From: Acheta domesticus
Taxonomy: Eukaryota; Arthropoda; Insecta; Orthoptera; Gryllidae
Assembly (NCBI GenBank): GCA_031308135.1
Contig: JAHLJT010000631.1
Span: 192,106,281 to 192,170,280, forward strand
Length of the DNA: 64,000 bases
Direction: 5' to 3'
Made by a program: the position numbers and the translations under genes. The notes beneath the pieces were generated by a model that saw only the letters and a list, made by a program, of their open reading frames with translations, was not told the DNA's origin and made no database searches. This document shows positions 47,446-58,870 of the stretch, one piece after another. Position 1 is the stretch's first letter, and every line of letters begins with the position of its first letter.

Positions 47446-48165
47446 CATAGATTGTACGTCGCAACAACTTTTTTACTGCTCTGTCCTTTTTCATATTTTC
47501 GTGGATGGTAAGCAAAATGATTGGCTCTGTTCTATCATACACATATGAAATGCCCGAAAGCCCTTGAAAACTACGAAAGGTATTTTTCAAATTCATCAAA
47601 ACTCGTATTGCAAACTCGCTCTTCGCAATGTTTACAACGAATTGCGAATTTAAACTCGTCTATCCTTTTCTTACCAACGTGTAAATATTTTCGGCTGAAA
47701 ATATATCTAAAAGCAGATGTATACTCGTACAATAATGGTAGTAAAATAGAGACAATAATATTCGTTGATCGTCCATTTACTTTAGATTTGCTTTAAGATG
47801 GTAGAGAGATCTTTAAGAATTATGTAATTGTAATAAGTATCCTGATTAGTATTATGTCAATTTCAAATAAAACGAAAATGTCACTGTCCATTGAAAGAAA
47901 ATGAAATACATTTATTATGGAAAAACGGCTAACTATCTAAAGAGACGTAACTTTTTACTTCATTTTCGCAAAGTTTCTCCGAGGTTTTTTTTCAAAATTT
48001 TGGAAAATGAAGTATATAAAATCTTTCCTCACCTGTATCTATAACTTAATTTCCTGCTTACCCGAGATATAGCAGATATAAATATAAAACGTGATACTAT
48101 TGACACAACACCTGGCGGTTCAATTCGATAGTTAACGCAAGTGCTTAACTCGGTATCGCAGTTTC
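47446..48165. other. No supported gene; AT-rich DNA
   Basis: AT-rich DNA without recognisable features. Confidence 0.5.
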
Positions 48166-48169
48166 AGTG

Positions 48170-48569
48170 ACTGGTTAAGCCGCGGGCCGCATGCGGCCAT
48201 TAGTGCATTTATTGGGGCCATTTATTGAGAAGTTATTAGTGAAAAGTGGATGTCTCTTTCATCCATGTCGGGCGAGAACCTTGTACTACTAGCGCACGTG
48301 CCCTGCGAGGTAAACAGCTCCTTTAACATTTACATTTAAGGATTTTTTTCTATTAAATTCAAAATCATTTCTATGTGTATCACTGCTTTACGCATGGTAC
48401 GGACTGATATCACGCATGGTTCCATCCCCCCCCCCGATTCAGTGCAGCCGGGAAAAATGCCGAGATCAGCAATACAAGGAAATTTAGGTGTGGATCGCCC
48501 GAGTAATGAAATATGGCCCGCAACTATATTAGTTGTGGCCCTTGAGGCCTTGCAAATTGGACACCCCTG
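48170..48569 (-). mobile_element. hAT-like element end (right terminus TTGGACACCCCTG)
   Basis: Read on minus from 48569, the sequence begins CAGGGGTGTCCAATTTGCAA, then GGCCTCAAGGGCCACAAC and GCGGGCCATATTTC. CAGGGGTGTCCAA followed by GGCC-rich subterminal DNA is a typical hAT terminus. At the other side (about 48175-48200) GCCGCGGGCCGCATGCGGCC is similar in style, but a clean matching TIR and an 8-bp duplication are not evident. The element is probably eroded or 5'-truncated. No transposase remains. Confidence 0.5.
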
Positions 48570-48577
48570 AATTAAAT

Positions 48578-49200
48578 ATACCTGGCCGGCTATTCGCGCT
48601 AGTTATGTCCAATGTCTTGTTAAGTAGGGACAAACTACAGGAGCAGAATGGTAAAGCACTCTCAGATTCAAACTAAAACCACCATCAATTTGTAAAATAA
48701 ACCAAAAATACCGATATGTTAAGAAGATAATGTCGCAGAACAAAACTGTATTTTAAAAACAAATAAATGATGGATGGGTGTAATACACTGATAAGAACGG
48801 TGAAGAGAAAATACAGCTCTCTGCTTCCATGTAGAGGAATGGAAGATGTCCTTGGAGGCAGGCTGCGCGCACGTAAGTACGATTTATGAGAACACAATTT
48901 ACCTAATCTTCGATACATACGCAAACGGGTTCTGAGAACGCAGAGTGAGGAAAGGACTGTGACAATTATCACAGGAACGAAATTGCGATTCCTGTGAGAG
49001 ACGTCGCAACTAGTGGCAACAATCACAATCGCTCAAAATTTCACCTGGTAGCCCCTTCAAAGGCTCCCTAAAATCGCATCACGGTCCTTTTGAAAACCGT
49101 TGTTAAAGAAACATTTTCGTATGTATTTGGCACTCTAGGATCGAATTAATCCGACTTTTGCCAGCTAGCAGCGTTGCCACGCATGGATTCTGTTTTTATT
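48578..49200. other. No supported gene
   Basis: AT-rich. A 113-codon minus frame (48685-49026) shows no recognised domain. Confidence 0.45.
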
Positions 49201-49204
49201 TACT

Positions 49205-49435
49205 GTCCACGCCTATGGGGTAAGGTATACATGTGTGGAGCATGAGGTAATCCCATCACCGTCTCTAGTTTTCTCATCCTGTCTGAACATTTTCTTTCGT
49301 CACACAGTTGGAAATTCAGGCTGTTTGTATTAGAAAGCTGCAGCTTCACTGTTGCCCCGTCCGGAAATCGAAGTCGGACCGCTTCACAGGAAGCTACAGC
49401 TGTACCGCTCGCAAGAAAACAATCATAGCGGACGT
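49205..49435 (-). mobile_element. tRNA-derived SINE, diverged family copy C
   Basis: On minus, GCGGTACAGCTGTAGCTTCC is followed by TCCGACTTCGATTTCCGGA, a decayed B box inside a TCCG/CGGA stem. On plus, GTCTCTAG and ACATTTTCTTTCGTCACACAG correspond in order to GTCTCTAC and the CGTCACACAG phrase of copy B, and GTGTGGAGCATGAGG resembles GTGTGGTTAGCACGAAG. This looks like a more diverged member of the same family. Confidence 0.5.
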
Positions 49436-49559
49436 ACCTTTGGTGAAAACATCAGAGGCTTCCCCCACCTTGCGGCAGCTGAGATTTCCCCTCTCGGCGA
49501 TACGAAAGCGCGGAGGCGTCATCACTAGAGACCGGAAAAATACGTAGTATTAAATGTCA

Positions 49560-50210
49560 AAATATGTACATAATATGTAATTAAAACAGTAAGAATATGT
49601 AAAATCCGATATAATATGTAATATTAAAATTCTTCAATTAAAAACCATTTACATAGCAAGAAATTACATTTAGAAAAATTGCTCACTTTACATCAAACAA
49701 CTTTCTCGTCAGTTGGAGAAGCTTCATTTGTAGTAATCCAGGACCGTATTTTAGCACTAATCGCAATAGAAGCCGTCGCACAAACTGGCGAGATCTACGA
49801 CCAGCAAACGTACACTGAAGCATCTTCATCGAAGTGTTATACGTCGGTGGTCATAATTTTTTCTCGGAAATTACGGTCGCAGATCGCAAAACGTGGTGTT
49901 AATGATATTTTTGCACACGCAGATTTCCCCAATAATGTAGAAAAAATGCTAAATTTAAAAAAATACATCTTTTCAAAAAAATTGATGAAATTAAATTGAA
50001 TTGAAATGAAATTAAATTGAAGAAAATAGATAAAATAAGAAAATATATTGTGAAACAGCAAAATATGTAAAATATGTAATAGTACCAAAAATGAGAAAAT
50101 ATGTAACGAAAAAAATTCGATATTGTGTTAGGAGGGCTACGATTCGCCAAGATTACAATTTTTAGAACGATAAGTAGAAAGACAAAAAATATGTAATTAC
50201 ATAAAATCCG
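49560..50210. repeat. AATATGTAA motif clusters flanking about 430 bp
   Basis: Three AATATGTAA copies and one variant lie in 49560-49625, and four more in 50060-50200. AATATGTAAAATCCGATAT on the left is echoed by AATATGTAATTACATAAAATCCGGTAT in pieces on the right. Direct motif clusters at both ends of a short segment resemble transposase-binding subterminal repeats (inference). The 106-codon plus frame at 49679-49999 has no ATG at its start and no known domain. Confidence 0.55.
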
Positions 50211-50214
50211 GTAT

Positions 50215-50540
50215 CTAGTCCTCACTGCCCTCCTCGTCAGAAGAGGACTTGCGCTGCCGCGAGTGTCCAAGAAATGACTAATTCATCAATGAGTTGGTCC
50301 ATCACATTATCCTATTACTGAAACCCTTTTTCAAGACACGGCTTATTTTCTATTGATCATTTGGACAACCCCCTTCTGTAGAAACACGTAAGCTGCTTTC
50401 GTCTGATCCTTCTCACTCATCAGTTCGTAATCGCCAAACCCGCCGTGTTGAATTACCGTGCGACACACGAATAGAGCTGTGTTGAGACAAAGAGCGGAGG
50501 CAGACGAAGTAAAATTTGTAGCTTCGGAGGCGGAGGCCAC
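50215..50540 (-). pseudogene. Coding-like fragments of unknown protein
   Basis: Two minus-strand pieces look coding by composition. The first (50540-50343, no ATG) reads ASASEATNFTSSASALCLNT, ends LQKGVVQMINRK-stop, and has balanced codons unlike its AT-rich surroundings. After an interruption containing stops, MDQLIDELVISWTLAAA appears. In the next frame, 50277-50215 gives SFLGHSRQRKSSSDEEGSED followed by TAG, a basic then acidic tail typical of real C-termini. An NRF1-like TGCGCATGC lies just upstream on minus. This could be a decayed transposon or host gene, or a processed pseudogene. I cannot name a family. Confidence 0.3.
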
Positions 50541-51165
50541 GTTCGGGCATGCGCAGTGGAAGGTTTTTTTGACTCTGGGAGATCTCTAGCACGCCTGTCC
50601 ATGGGCCACCCGAGGAGCAGGTTTGAGACGATATTTATTGATAGTAAAGGGAATTTTGAAATATAAAAAATAAATTTAATAATGAAAAAATTAAATGTGT
50701 GTTCCGTTATTCATTACAGTTAATTATTATGAGAATTTGACTTCGTTGAATCATTTTCGACGGGTTACCTTTTTGGAAAAATATTGCGTGGCAGATTTGC
50801 GCCGTTTTTACACTAATTGTGTCTGAGCCCTTTCTGTGAATGAGAACGCCCTTCCTGCAGAGACTCTGGTATTACACAAACAAACTTACACGTGCGCCGT
50901 TTTCCTTTGTATGTACTTCGCAAATGAGAACGCTATGTCACATTGAGAAATAACGAGACTTTGTGAACATCAAGTGCAACCTGGCAGAGGCATTTGCGTT
51001 CATTACGACCTCCGTCCGAAGGCAGGGAGACGTCGTCCTGGCGTTGGGTCTGAAGGCGTTCGCCGCGGTCCAACCCGCGGGAATGCTATTGGGAGCCAGT
51101 GGCAACGGTGCGTCGCGGAGCGGGAAGAGGCGATAGAAAAGAGTGCAACGCGCAAAGGTACAGAG
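50541..51165. other. No supported gene; one CpG-rich patch
   Basis: AT-rich to about 50985, then CpG-rich (51010-51130) up to the hAT-like terminus. No recognised coding frame. Confidence 0.4.
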
Positions 51166-51345
51166 CAGGGCTGTCAAACGGAGCACGTGCGTGCTCGGGA
51201 CCGCGCTTGCGCTCCGCTAGGGCACGCAGGGCCCGCGGATGAGGGAAGCCCGCGTTCCGATTTCTCAGTCAGGGATGCACAGAAGGCAGTCGTGACGGGG
51301 AGCAAGAAGACTATAAAAAGTTTGTCCGAGTGGGCTCTTAAGTAG
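51166..51345 (+). mobile_element. hAT-like left terminus (CAGGGCTGTCAAACGG)
   Basis: CAGGGCTGTCAAACGGAGCA is followed by a GC-rich subterminal region with GCACGTGCGTGC and then ACTATAAAAAG at about 51310, a TATA-like box. The start matches the CAGRGSTGTCMAAC style of hAT ends. No right end or 8-bp duplication was found, and the sequence changes to AT-rich DNA at about 51350, so this is an end fragment at most. Confidence 0.35.
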
Positions 51346-54295
51346 TGCAAAATGTACAACAACTTGTGCTCTCAAAATTATTTTTAAAACGTTTGTATTA
51401 TTTTAAAATGTTTTTAGGAAAGTTTCATAAATGCAATTTTCTATTAGGTAAAAGTGTTTTAAAACTTAGTGTATTTTAATATTACATAATGTATTGAAAT
51501 GTACCAACAATGTCTCGTCACAAATTATTACGAGATCGTGCCGTTTTTAAATGACATCATTTACCTTAGGACTGTTATATTCGTGACCCGTTCCGAATTT
51601 ATAGAAAGTATGGGCTCCAGGAACGGGTTACGATAATTGATAATTAAAACCAATGCTTCCACAGCTAATCTTAACGAATGGAGAAATGTCCGGCTAGCTG
51701 GGTCAATGGGTCACGTAATGGATAATCGCTATCGCCTAGATAGCCGATTATTTGATCTGCCAACTATACAGTATGGCGAGGAATCTGAAAGGAAATAATT
51801 AAATATATCTCTACTTATCAATTGTGATTGACTAAATGAAAATCATCTTTTCATTTCCTAAAGAAAAAATTAACGATTTATTGACTTCTATTGACAATTG
51901 TTCTGCCTTTAGGTCATGACCTCGTTTTGAAAGAAACCTTTGTACTGCAGTACTTATCTAAGCGTGATCTTGACCGACGGCGCCCCGCAGTATCTTCTCA
52001 CTTGGATGCTGATAATCCCAAGTCCAATTTCTCTCTTGCGACGCTGCGACGAATCTAGCCCTCACTGCCTAGAATATCTACCGATATTCACATTGATATT
52101 CACATTTCCTAGTTCTCCCCAACTACGTGGTAAAACATTAAAGTCCAAAACCGCAATATAAAAAACTTTCAAAGTCCTAAGCGAATTTAACTGCTGCACA
52201 TCAACTTTCAGAGTCCGAAAAACTATTGATTCTACGTCAAACCTACAAGTCTACTCCCCTAATATTAAACTCGCGAGCGATCTGTACCATTCGACGGCCT
52301 CTATCAGAATATCATTTACTCCTACGTTTTTTAGCCCTCAACGCCTCGGTATCCATCCTTCATTCTTATTTTTTTAAACAAAACGACAAACTTCGACAGT
52401 CTATTCTCAGGAGTTGACAGTCTATTCTCCCTTAGCCAATCCATCCATCCATTTCTTACCAAATCAAGTAGCCACGCCCTTGATAGTCATTCCTTTCTAG
52501 ACCAATCCCAAATTATCTTATGTATTTCTAGCCAGCGCCCCCAACCTATTCAAGCCTGAATGCAGTTTATTGACCTTGCCAACGCCTACGCCGGCGTTGC
52601 TAAGGCTGTATATTGCCATTCGCAGACCCTTTTAACCCAACCCATTTACAGCAAATGTTACTGTCAATATATATAATATATTGGTATATCACAGTATCTG
52701 ATTTTACATACTTATTATATATTTTTACTGTTTTCATTACATATTTATGAACGTATTTTGACGTTTCATTGTACATATTTTTCCGGACTATATTCATCAT
52801 TATTCTATAATTTTTAAGTGCTTTTATTGCGTTCATTTTCACATGAAAGATATGCATATCGTATTATCTTTTAAATGTTAATTTTCAATAATAGTCAGTG
52901 CTTTTCTGAATTATGATATACAATATTTATCTTGATTTAATATATATTTTGATTTATATTTATTTTCTCACAAATATTCGTTAGAATTAATAATTCTCTT
53001 ATATTGCATTCTCTAACACTAAATAGAAACGTGCGTTAATACTTTAACGTACGTAATGATCAATGCTTGTACAACTTCAGTTTTTGTTTACATGTCAATT
53101 TCCACTTAAAGTTCGTAAAAATTAATAAATGTCTCTTATGATATACCAACGGAGTGTTTCACCCAACTCGCCACATTCGCACGATGTTTTCTCACCCTGC
53201 TTTCCGCCTGTAACTCGAGTGACTTCGCTAAGCTGATGTCGCCGCGTGCCCGAAACCTTTGCGAAGGCCATTCGCGTGGTCGTTCGTCTGACGGCCCTGG
53301 TACAGAGGGAAAGAGGACATCTTGGAGAGGCAGGAGCACCGTTCACGAACCCGATTTAGTATGAGGGGCGGGGGAGGGACGTGACGTGGTAGGTCGTGGT
53401 AAGCGGAACGTGAAGAACTGGGGGCCGATTTCGATGACCTAAAACATCACCAAAAATGTGAAATAAATCGCTCTTAAAGTGTTTTTAAGATGCTATAAAA
53501 AACAAACAAACAAAAAAAATAAAACCTAAATTAATTTCATCAAAAAAGTTTGAAATGAACAACTCAATATGTTCGATATGGTACTCATGTAATTCCTTCA
53601 TTCAAGTGAACACTGGTTGCAAACTTTTGGTTTGGTCTCCTCTTTACCAGGAAATATCTGTTTTCAGTTTATCGCAAAAATCGTCCGAACCGCCAACGGC
53701 GCTGTAGGCGTCACAGAAATCTTAGATTACATTCTCACGACGGCTAACGTTAAAATTTGTGAGCGTAGAAAACTAATAGACTACTCAAAATTCTGTGGAG
53801 AACATTAGTTGCAATCGCATGAATATTGTTTGAAGCAAGAAGCATTAAAATTATATGAAAATGAAAATCGATTAAATCAAGGAGAAATTCTTTAAAAATG
53901 GAAAAAGTTAAAAAAAATTAGTCGGAATCAACGCAAAATCAAAAAAAAAGTCATATAAAAATGGGTCATTTCCTTTTGTCATAACATAAAGTTATGCCTA
54001 CGCTAAAAGGCATTTTTTCTAAAGCGAAAAGAAGAAAAAGATATTTCATTAAATTACGACCCTTATAGTACGATTTTTATAACTTTGTCCTCTGAAACCC
54101 CTACGACCACAATGGAATCTCACAGTGGCATTTCGTGTCCTTCTCGCTCTTGCCGGTAGATGTCACATGATCGTAAATACTGATTGATACGGTCACGAGC
54201 ATGCGATTTCTAGCGGCAGTACTGTGAAAGACGCGAAATACCGTGACATATTCTAACGTGAAGACGGGCCTTCAGGTGCAAAGTTACAAAAATCT
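51346..54295. other. No supported gene; AT-rich DNA
   Basis: Mostly AT-rich. Positions 52130-52260 contain two or three loosely repeated CTTTCAAAGTCC/CTTTCAGAGTCC phrases. Positions 53140-53420 are GC-moderate. None of the open frames is recognisable. Confidence 0.45.
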
Positions 54296-54299
54296 CACT

Positions 54300-54652
54300 A
54301 TAATGATTTGGATCGCGGTTGGACGTATGATGGAACGCGACTGAGAGAGGCGCCGCGGGGAAGTGAGCGGCGGAGAGGGACGAAAACACATGGGCAGCGC
54401 TGTGACGAACGGAAGAGCGGTGAGACGGGACATGGTGACGTAGCAGGACGCGACGAGGACAGACGTAGCGAGGTAATACGCGGCGATGTGGAACGAAGCG
54501 AGATGCGACGGAAAGAGAAGAGAAGTAGCGAGGCGGGACGGAGCGAGATGGAAAGAGAGAGGGAGTTACGACGGTGCGAGATAAGTTGGAGGGAGATGAG
54601 ACGAAGTGAGAGGAGACGAAGCGAGATGGGATGCAGCGAGATGGCGGTGCGA
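54300..54652. repeat. Purine-rich degenerate GAGCGAGATG-type sequence
   Basis: Phrases such as GCGAGATG, GAAGCGAGATGCGACG and GGAGATGAGACG recur irregularly and lead into the regular 13-bp array. They look like older, diverged units. Confidence 0.6.
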
Positions 54653-54985
54653 GAAGGGACGGAGCGAGAAGACGGAGCGAGAAGACGGAGCGAGAAGACG
54701 GAGCGAGAAGACGGAGCGAGAAGACGGAGCGAGAAGACGGAGCGAGAAGACGGAGCGAGAAGACGGAGCGAGAAGACGGAGCGAGAAGACGGAGCGAGAA
54801 GACGGAGCGAGAAGACGGAGCGAGAAGACGGAGCGAGAAGACGGAGCGAGAAGACGGAGCGAGAAGACGGAGCGAGAAGACGGAGCGAGAAGACGGAGCG
54901 AAGAAGACGGAGCGAGAAGACGGAGCGAGAAGACGGAGCGAGAAGACGGAGCGAGAAGACGGAGCGAGAAGACGGAGCGAGACGA
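54653..54985. repeat. 13-bp minisatellite (GGAGCGAGAAGAC)
   Basis: About 25 nearly perfect copies of GGAGCGAGAAGAC, with a single one-base insertion at about 54901. The near-identity of units indicates recent expansion or homogenisation. Since 13 is coprime with 3, the same 13-residue Arg/Glu/Ser-rich repeat (REDGARRRSEKTE) appears in every plus frame, and a Ser/Arg/Leu/Phe version on minus. None of these is a gene. Confidence 0.98.
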
Positions 54986-55184
54986 TGCAGCAAGATCAGA
55001 AACGGCGTTGGGGCGGAGCGAGGTGTGTCGCTTTGAGGCAGGACACGGTGAGACAGGGGAACGCCAAGGCAGGATGCGACGTGGCAGGACGCAACGTAAG
55101 CGGGACGCCATGGGACAGGATGTTTATGTGCCAGAACGTGGCGCTGTGTGGGCATCGCGGGGAAGGTGGCAGGGCGGCGAGGAC

Positions 55185-55212
55185 CTGTGTGTGTGTGTGT
55201 GTGTGTGTGTGT
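55185..55212. repeat. (GT)n microsatellite
   Basis: Fourteen GT dinucleotides, with a second mixed GTGCGCGCGCGTGTG tract at 55220-55236 just downstream. Confidence 0.95.
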
Positions 55213-55450
55213 AAGCGAGTGTGCGCGCGCGTGTGTGCATCGGGAGCATACGCGGCGGAGAGCGAGTGCACACGATATCGAATATCGATAACCCGCGGAA
55301 GGCGCTCCAGCGGAAGGACTGCTAAGCGGATGTTTTCTCAACAGGTTGCCGGCAGCGCGGCGCGGCGCGGCGCGGCTCCGCACGTAAGGCAGATTCCAAC
55401 CCGCGCCGCCCACCCGCTGTTGACTGACGCCCCGGCCCTGTTTTGAAATC
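55213..55450. promoter_or_regulatory. CpG-rich segment
   Basis: CpG-dense DNA with GCGGCGCGGCGCGGC around 55350-55372, and a palindromic ATATCGAATATCGATA at 55274-55289. It resembles the other islands but is shorter. No coding frame. Confidence 0.3.
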
Positions 55451-56990
55451 GGTTGCCGAGCGGGGATATGCGCAGGAGGTAGTTGCAGAGATTACATCGG
55501 TGAGAAATCGATTTTGACGAGGATACGTTCGTAAGCTTGAGACTTGGCAGCATTTGATTTCAGACATCCATGTTCTCTAAATGTTCAGCGTTTTTATTAC
55601 GATATTATTATGAATTTGGGATAATATTCGGTATGTTATTTCAAAACAAGAAGAGACACAATAATAAATAAATGCACCTTCGTGTAAAAAATAGCTGTGC
55701 TTACTCGTCCTGCTTGTAACGATGATGTAATATTATAATTTAGTTTAAAAAAATCCTTGTAAACCTTCCGAACAAGTGAAATCGATTGCATATGTCTTCG
55801 CGGCCAGAAGGTCAACTTGTGGTTCTGTGAGTGCTTCCAACTAGCAAAATAATGTTGGCCTGGGGTAAGATTTGAACTTCAACTTGCACATTTATGTGTT
55901 TATTGGTTTTACACAACGTAAACTACCGGGGTGAGTAGACTTAATTAGGTTAGTTTTCAAGTGAAGCCTGAAAAGTTAGTAGAATAAGTTGCAATATTAT
56001 AATGTTATGTAACAGTTGCCAATAATACGAGAAAGTATTTGTAATACTAGCACCACTAGTTTTCAGTTCATAATCGATGATTCCGTGACATTCGTTCTAA
56101 GCAGTTAAAAATTGTAGCATATTTTATAGAAAAAAGAGAAAATATTTGTACTATAATTTATTTAGTGCTACATCAACAACTTGATTATTAGCCACTATTA
56201 CAGGTACTACAACATTATTTGATTGTAGAATGTATGATAGTTTACAAAAACGATTATACAATTAACTTAACGTGTTTGTTTTTGCCAGGTGCAAGACATG
56301 CGTAGTTACTATTTTATTAAGTATCTGCGAATCACAAGTCGCCTGAATTCATTAACTCTGATCTTATCTCCGTTTCAATTTACAACACCTTCAGTTTTCG
56401 TAGAACATTATATTATGTATTTATTGTTGACTTTGTTGTATGATTGTGATTGTTTCCGCTTTCTCTTTTCGTAGAACCGTCACTGTCAGTTCGCAAGAAA
56501 TTTAGACTACGTAATTTCCGATTTTTACTTTCCCGCATTACGAAGATTTTTAATATTGTATTGAATCATCGTTGTTTGGAAGCAAAATGATATTTTAAGT
56601 AAGGTGCAGTAAGTGAAAAATATAAACTTTTAATACTCATTTTATTTATAATATTTCTCATGTTACTAATGAATTTCTAATAATCAATAGTTCACACTTT
56701 GTTGCGGAAATATACATTTTATGGGTTCACTTATGCCCTCTGATGCTGTACAAAAGCTGGCCCTTATTTCACTTTAACACCGTTATTTTTCTCGTGTCTC
56801 GCCCTTATTGTTAGACTTAATTGAGCTGTCACGGAGACTTGTAATAATTCTCTGACTGTTCCCTTTACTCTTTATTTCAGCACGACTTCCGGAACGACCG
56901 TCGCTTTCTCTTTCCCGGTGGCTGCTCGTTTCCCCCCTTTGTTTCAAACGAACAAATTCACGAAAACTACGCAAGTGGAAGTTTAGAATT
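55451..56990. other. No supported gene; AT-rich DNA
   Basis: AT-rich sequence without recognisable genes or elements. Confidence 0.5.
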
Positions 56991-57112
56991 TTCTCATTGG
57001 CAGAAAACATATCGCGAGCGAAACGAGGAGACAATAGACAGTCGGCGCGCGGGGCGGAGCGGCGCGGGACAAGCGGGCGCGATGCTCCGCCGACTGGAAG
57101 GGGCAAACGCCA
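56991..57112. promoter_or_regulatory. Short CpG island
   Basis: CpG-dense DNA (GGCGCGCGGGGCGGAGCGGCG near 57040) directly followed by a purine tract, the same arrangement as at 36.8-37.6 kb. Confidence 0.3.
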
Positions 57113-57640
57113 GGCCGCGCGAAGAAGAGGGGAAACTCGGGGAGAACAGGGGAGGAAAATATGGGGAGGGGAATAAGCGTCAGGAAGGGGAGGATGAAAA
57201 GGGATGGGAAGAGGGAAAGCGATGGAAGGAGAAAAGAAATAAGAGGAGTGGGGGAGGAGAGGAAGGAGAGGGTAAGCGGAAGGCCTTCGTTTTCATGAAG
57301 AGGGAAGGGGATTTCAGGAAGAGGGGAAAGAGAGGAGAGGGAAGAGGAAGGCACGAAGCAATGGAAGGGGAAAGGAGGGGAGAAGAGGGAAGCGTCGATG
57401 GAAGGAGAGAGTAAAGGGAGCAGGAAGAAGAGTAATATACGGAAGAGGGAAGGAGGGGAGGTGCTGAGAGAATGATTGGAAAGAAGGAAGGAGATGAGTA
57501 GGAGGAAGGTAAAAGGAGGATGAAGGGATGGGAGGTGCTGAGAAAGTGAGAGAAGGTTTGAGAAAGGCACGAGTGAAGGGGAGGAATGGATGGAAGCCAG
57601 GAGGAAGGGGAAGAAGAAAGGAGGGGAGGCTAGGAGGCGG
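57113..57640. repeat. Polypurine (GA-rich) tract of about 530 bp
   Basis: Plus strand nearly all purine with GGGAAGAGG and GGAAGGAG phrases of irregular period. It creates a 300-codon Ser/Leu/Pro/Phe-rich minus frame, which I do not accept as coding. Confidence 0.85.
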
Positions 57641-58060
57641 AGGCGTGCGTCCTGACAACGCCCGAAGCTCCGCCGGCCCAACGCACAGCGGAGAGGAAAA
57701 CAAACGCAACTCTTCGAACTCGCGTTTAATGACTTCCAGCGCCTGCGAGGCAGGGGCATGGGGCGTCGCCAACAGTCCCCCCCCTCTGATGGCGGTAGGG
57801 AAGATGGCGATGGACGGATGAGTGACGACGACGAGGACGACAAGGCGGGAGTGGACGGACGAGGCCGAGATGAAGGCGAGAGCAAACGTCTGAGACGCAG
57901 ACGGCCGTGACAATGACAGCGGCGGCGGCGGGCGCAAGGACAGAGAGTGAGGACGGGCCAAAGAAGGCTCCGTCGGGGCGACGACGGTGTTCATGACAGG
58001 CGGCGACGCGTCGCCTCCTCAAAGGGGAGGGAGGCCCGCAACAGAACAGTTGCTGCAGAG
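57641..58060. promoter_or_regulatory. CpG island
   Basis: CpG-rich non-repetitive DNA with GACGACGACGAGGACGAC (57823-57840), GGCGGCGGCGGGCG (57921) and GATGGCGG near 57787. Bounded by AT-rich DNA on the right. Confidence 0.35.
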
Positions 58061-58589
58061 TTCGTAAGCTTGCGTTTCCCGACAGGATGGTAAAGCGCTA
58101 AGATCAACAGAAACATGAGTTACAGTAAAAACCTTTGAAACTACACTTTAGAGAGGAGCACGAAATTGGTTCTATGTGTTGGTAACTGAAGAGATGTTTC
58201 GTGAACCATTTTTAAACCAACTCATGATGGTCGAGTAAAATTATTCCTCTACTATAATGCGACTTTTATTGATTCTGGTGTAATTGGTATTCAATATATT
58301 GAGAACACTCAATTTGCAATGCATATTTATTTGTTTAATATAATTATAATACAGATCAATTCGTAACATCGGAAATAAACGTTCATATAAACCAGGTTAT
58401 GAAATAATAAAAAAGTATGCTTAGGAATAAAGTCTTAATATATTAAAAAATACTGTTAGTTCTGAAATTATTCGTAATAATACCATAGAGTTTTGTCAAT
58501 CAATGAAAATGTCGTTAGAATTTCATTGGCATTGTTTGGTATTTCTCAATAGTACTTCACACATCCTTCTCACTTAGGTTTTAATTTAC
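58061..58589. other. No supported gene; AT-rich DNA
   Basis: AT-rich sequence without features. Confidence 0.5.
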
Positions 58590-58870
58590 AGCGACAGTTG
58601 GAAGCAGGTTTCCCCCAGCAACTCGGGAAGGTACAACTGCCACTTGAGTTTGTTTCAATTGCCTTGAACACGGGAACTACTCTTTCAATTGGACCGCATC
58701 TTACAGCCGCCGTGTTACTTCGCGTTTCCTCGGAGCCACTTAACTGCTACGCCTTGCCTCGCCATGCAACGAAATAGGCCAACTTCTTGCAAACAGTTGC
58801 CCTAATTGAGATTTCACGACGCCTTTGCTGTAATTTAATTAGCAAGAACTTGAAAGAGAAACACTGTAGG
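58590..58870. promoter_or_regulatory. Non-coding segment rich in homeodomain-type sites
   Basis: Balanced-composition DNA in an AT-rich setting contains TTTCAATTGCC, CTTTCAATTGGACC, CCCTAATTGAG (58801-58811) and TTTAATTAGC (58834-58843). No frame is coding. Clustered TAATTG/TAATTA/CAATTG cores are what one expects of a developmental enhancer. Function is inferred. Confidence 0.25.

Noticed and set aside
47140..47599. 102- and 104-codon minus frames
   Set aside because: They are translations of the tRNA-derived SINE copy B.
54298..55446. 371-codon Ser/Arg/Leu frame (minus) and Arg/Glu frames (plus) resembling SR-type or coiled proteins
   Set aside because: Caused by the 13-bp minisatellite, whose unit is coprime with three. 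The identical 13-residue repeat appears in every plus frame.
56983..57994. 300- and 226-codon minus frames that look membrane-like
   Set aside because: Translations of a polypurine tract (pyrimidine on minus), where stops are rare. The hydrophobic look is compositional.
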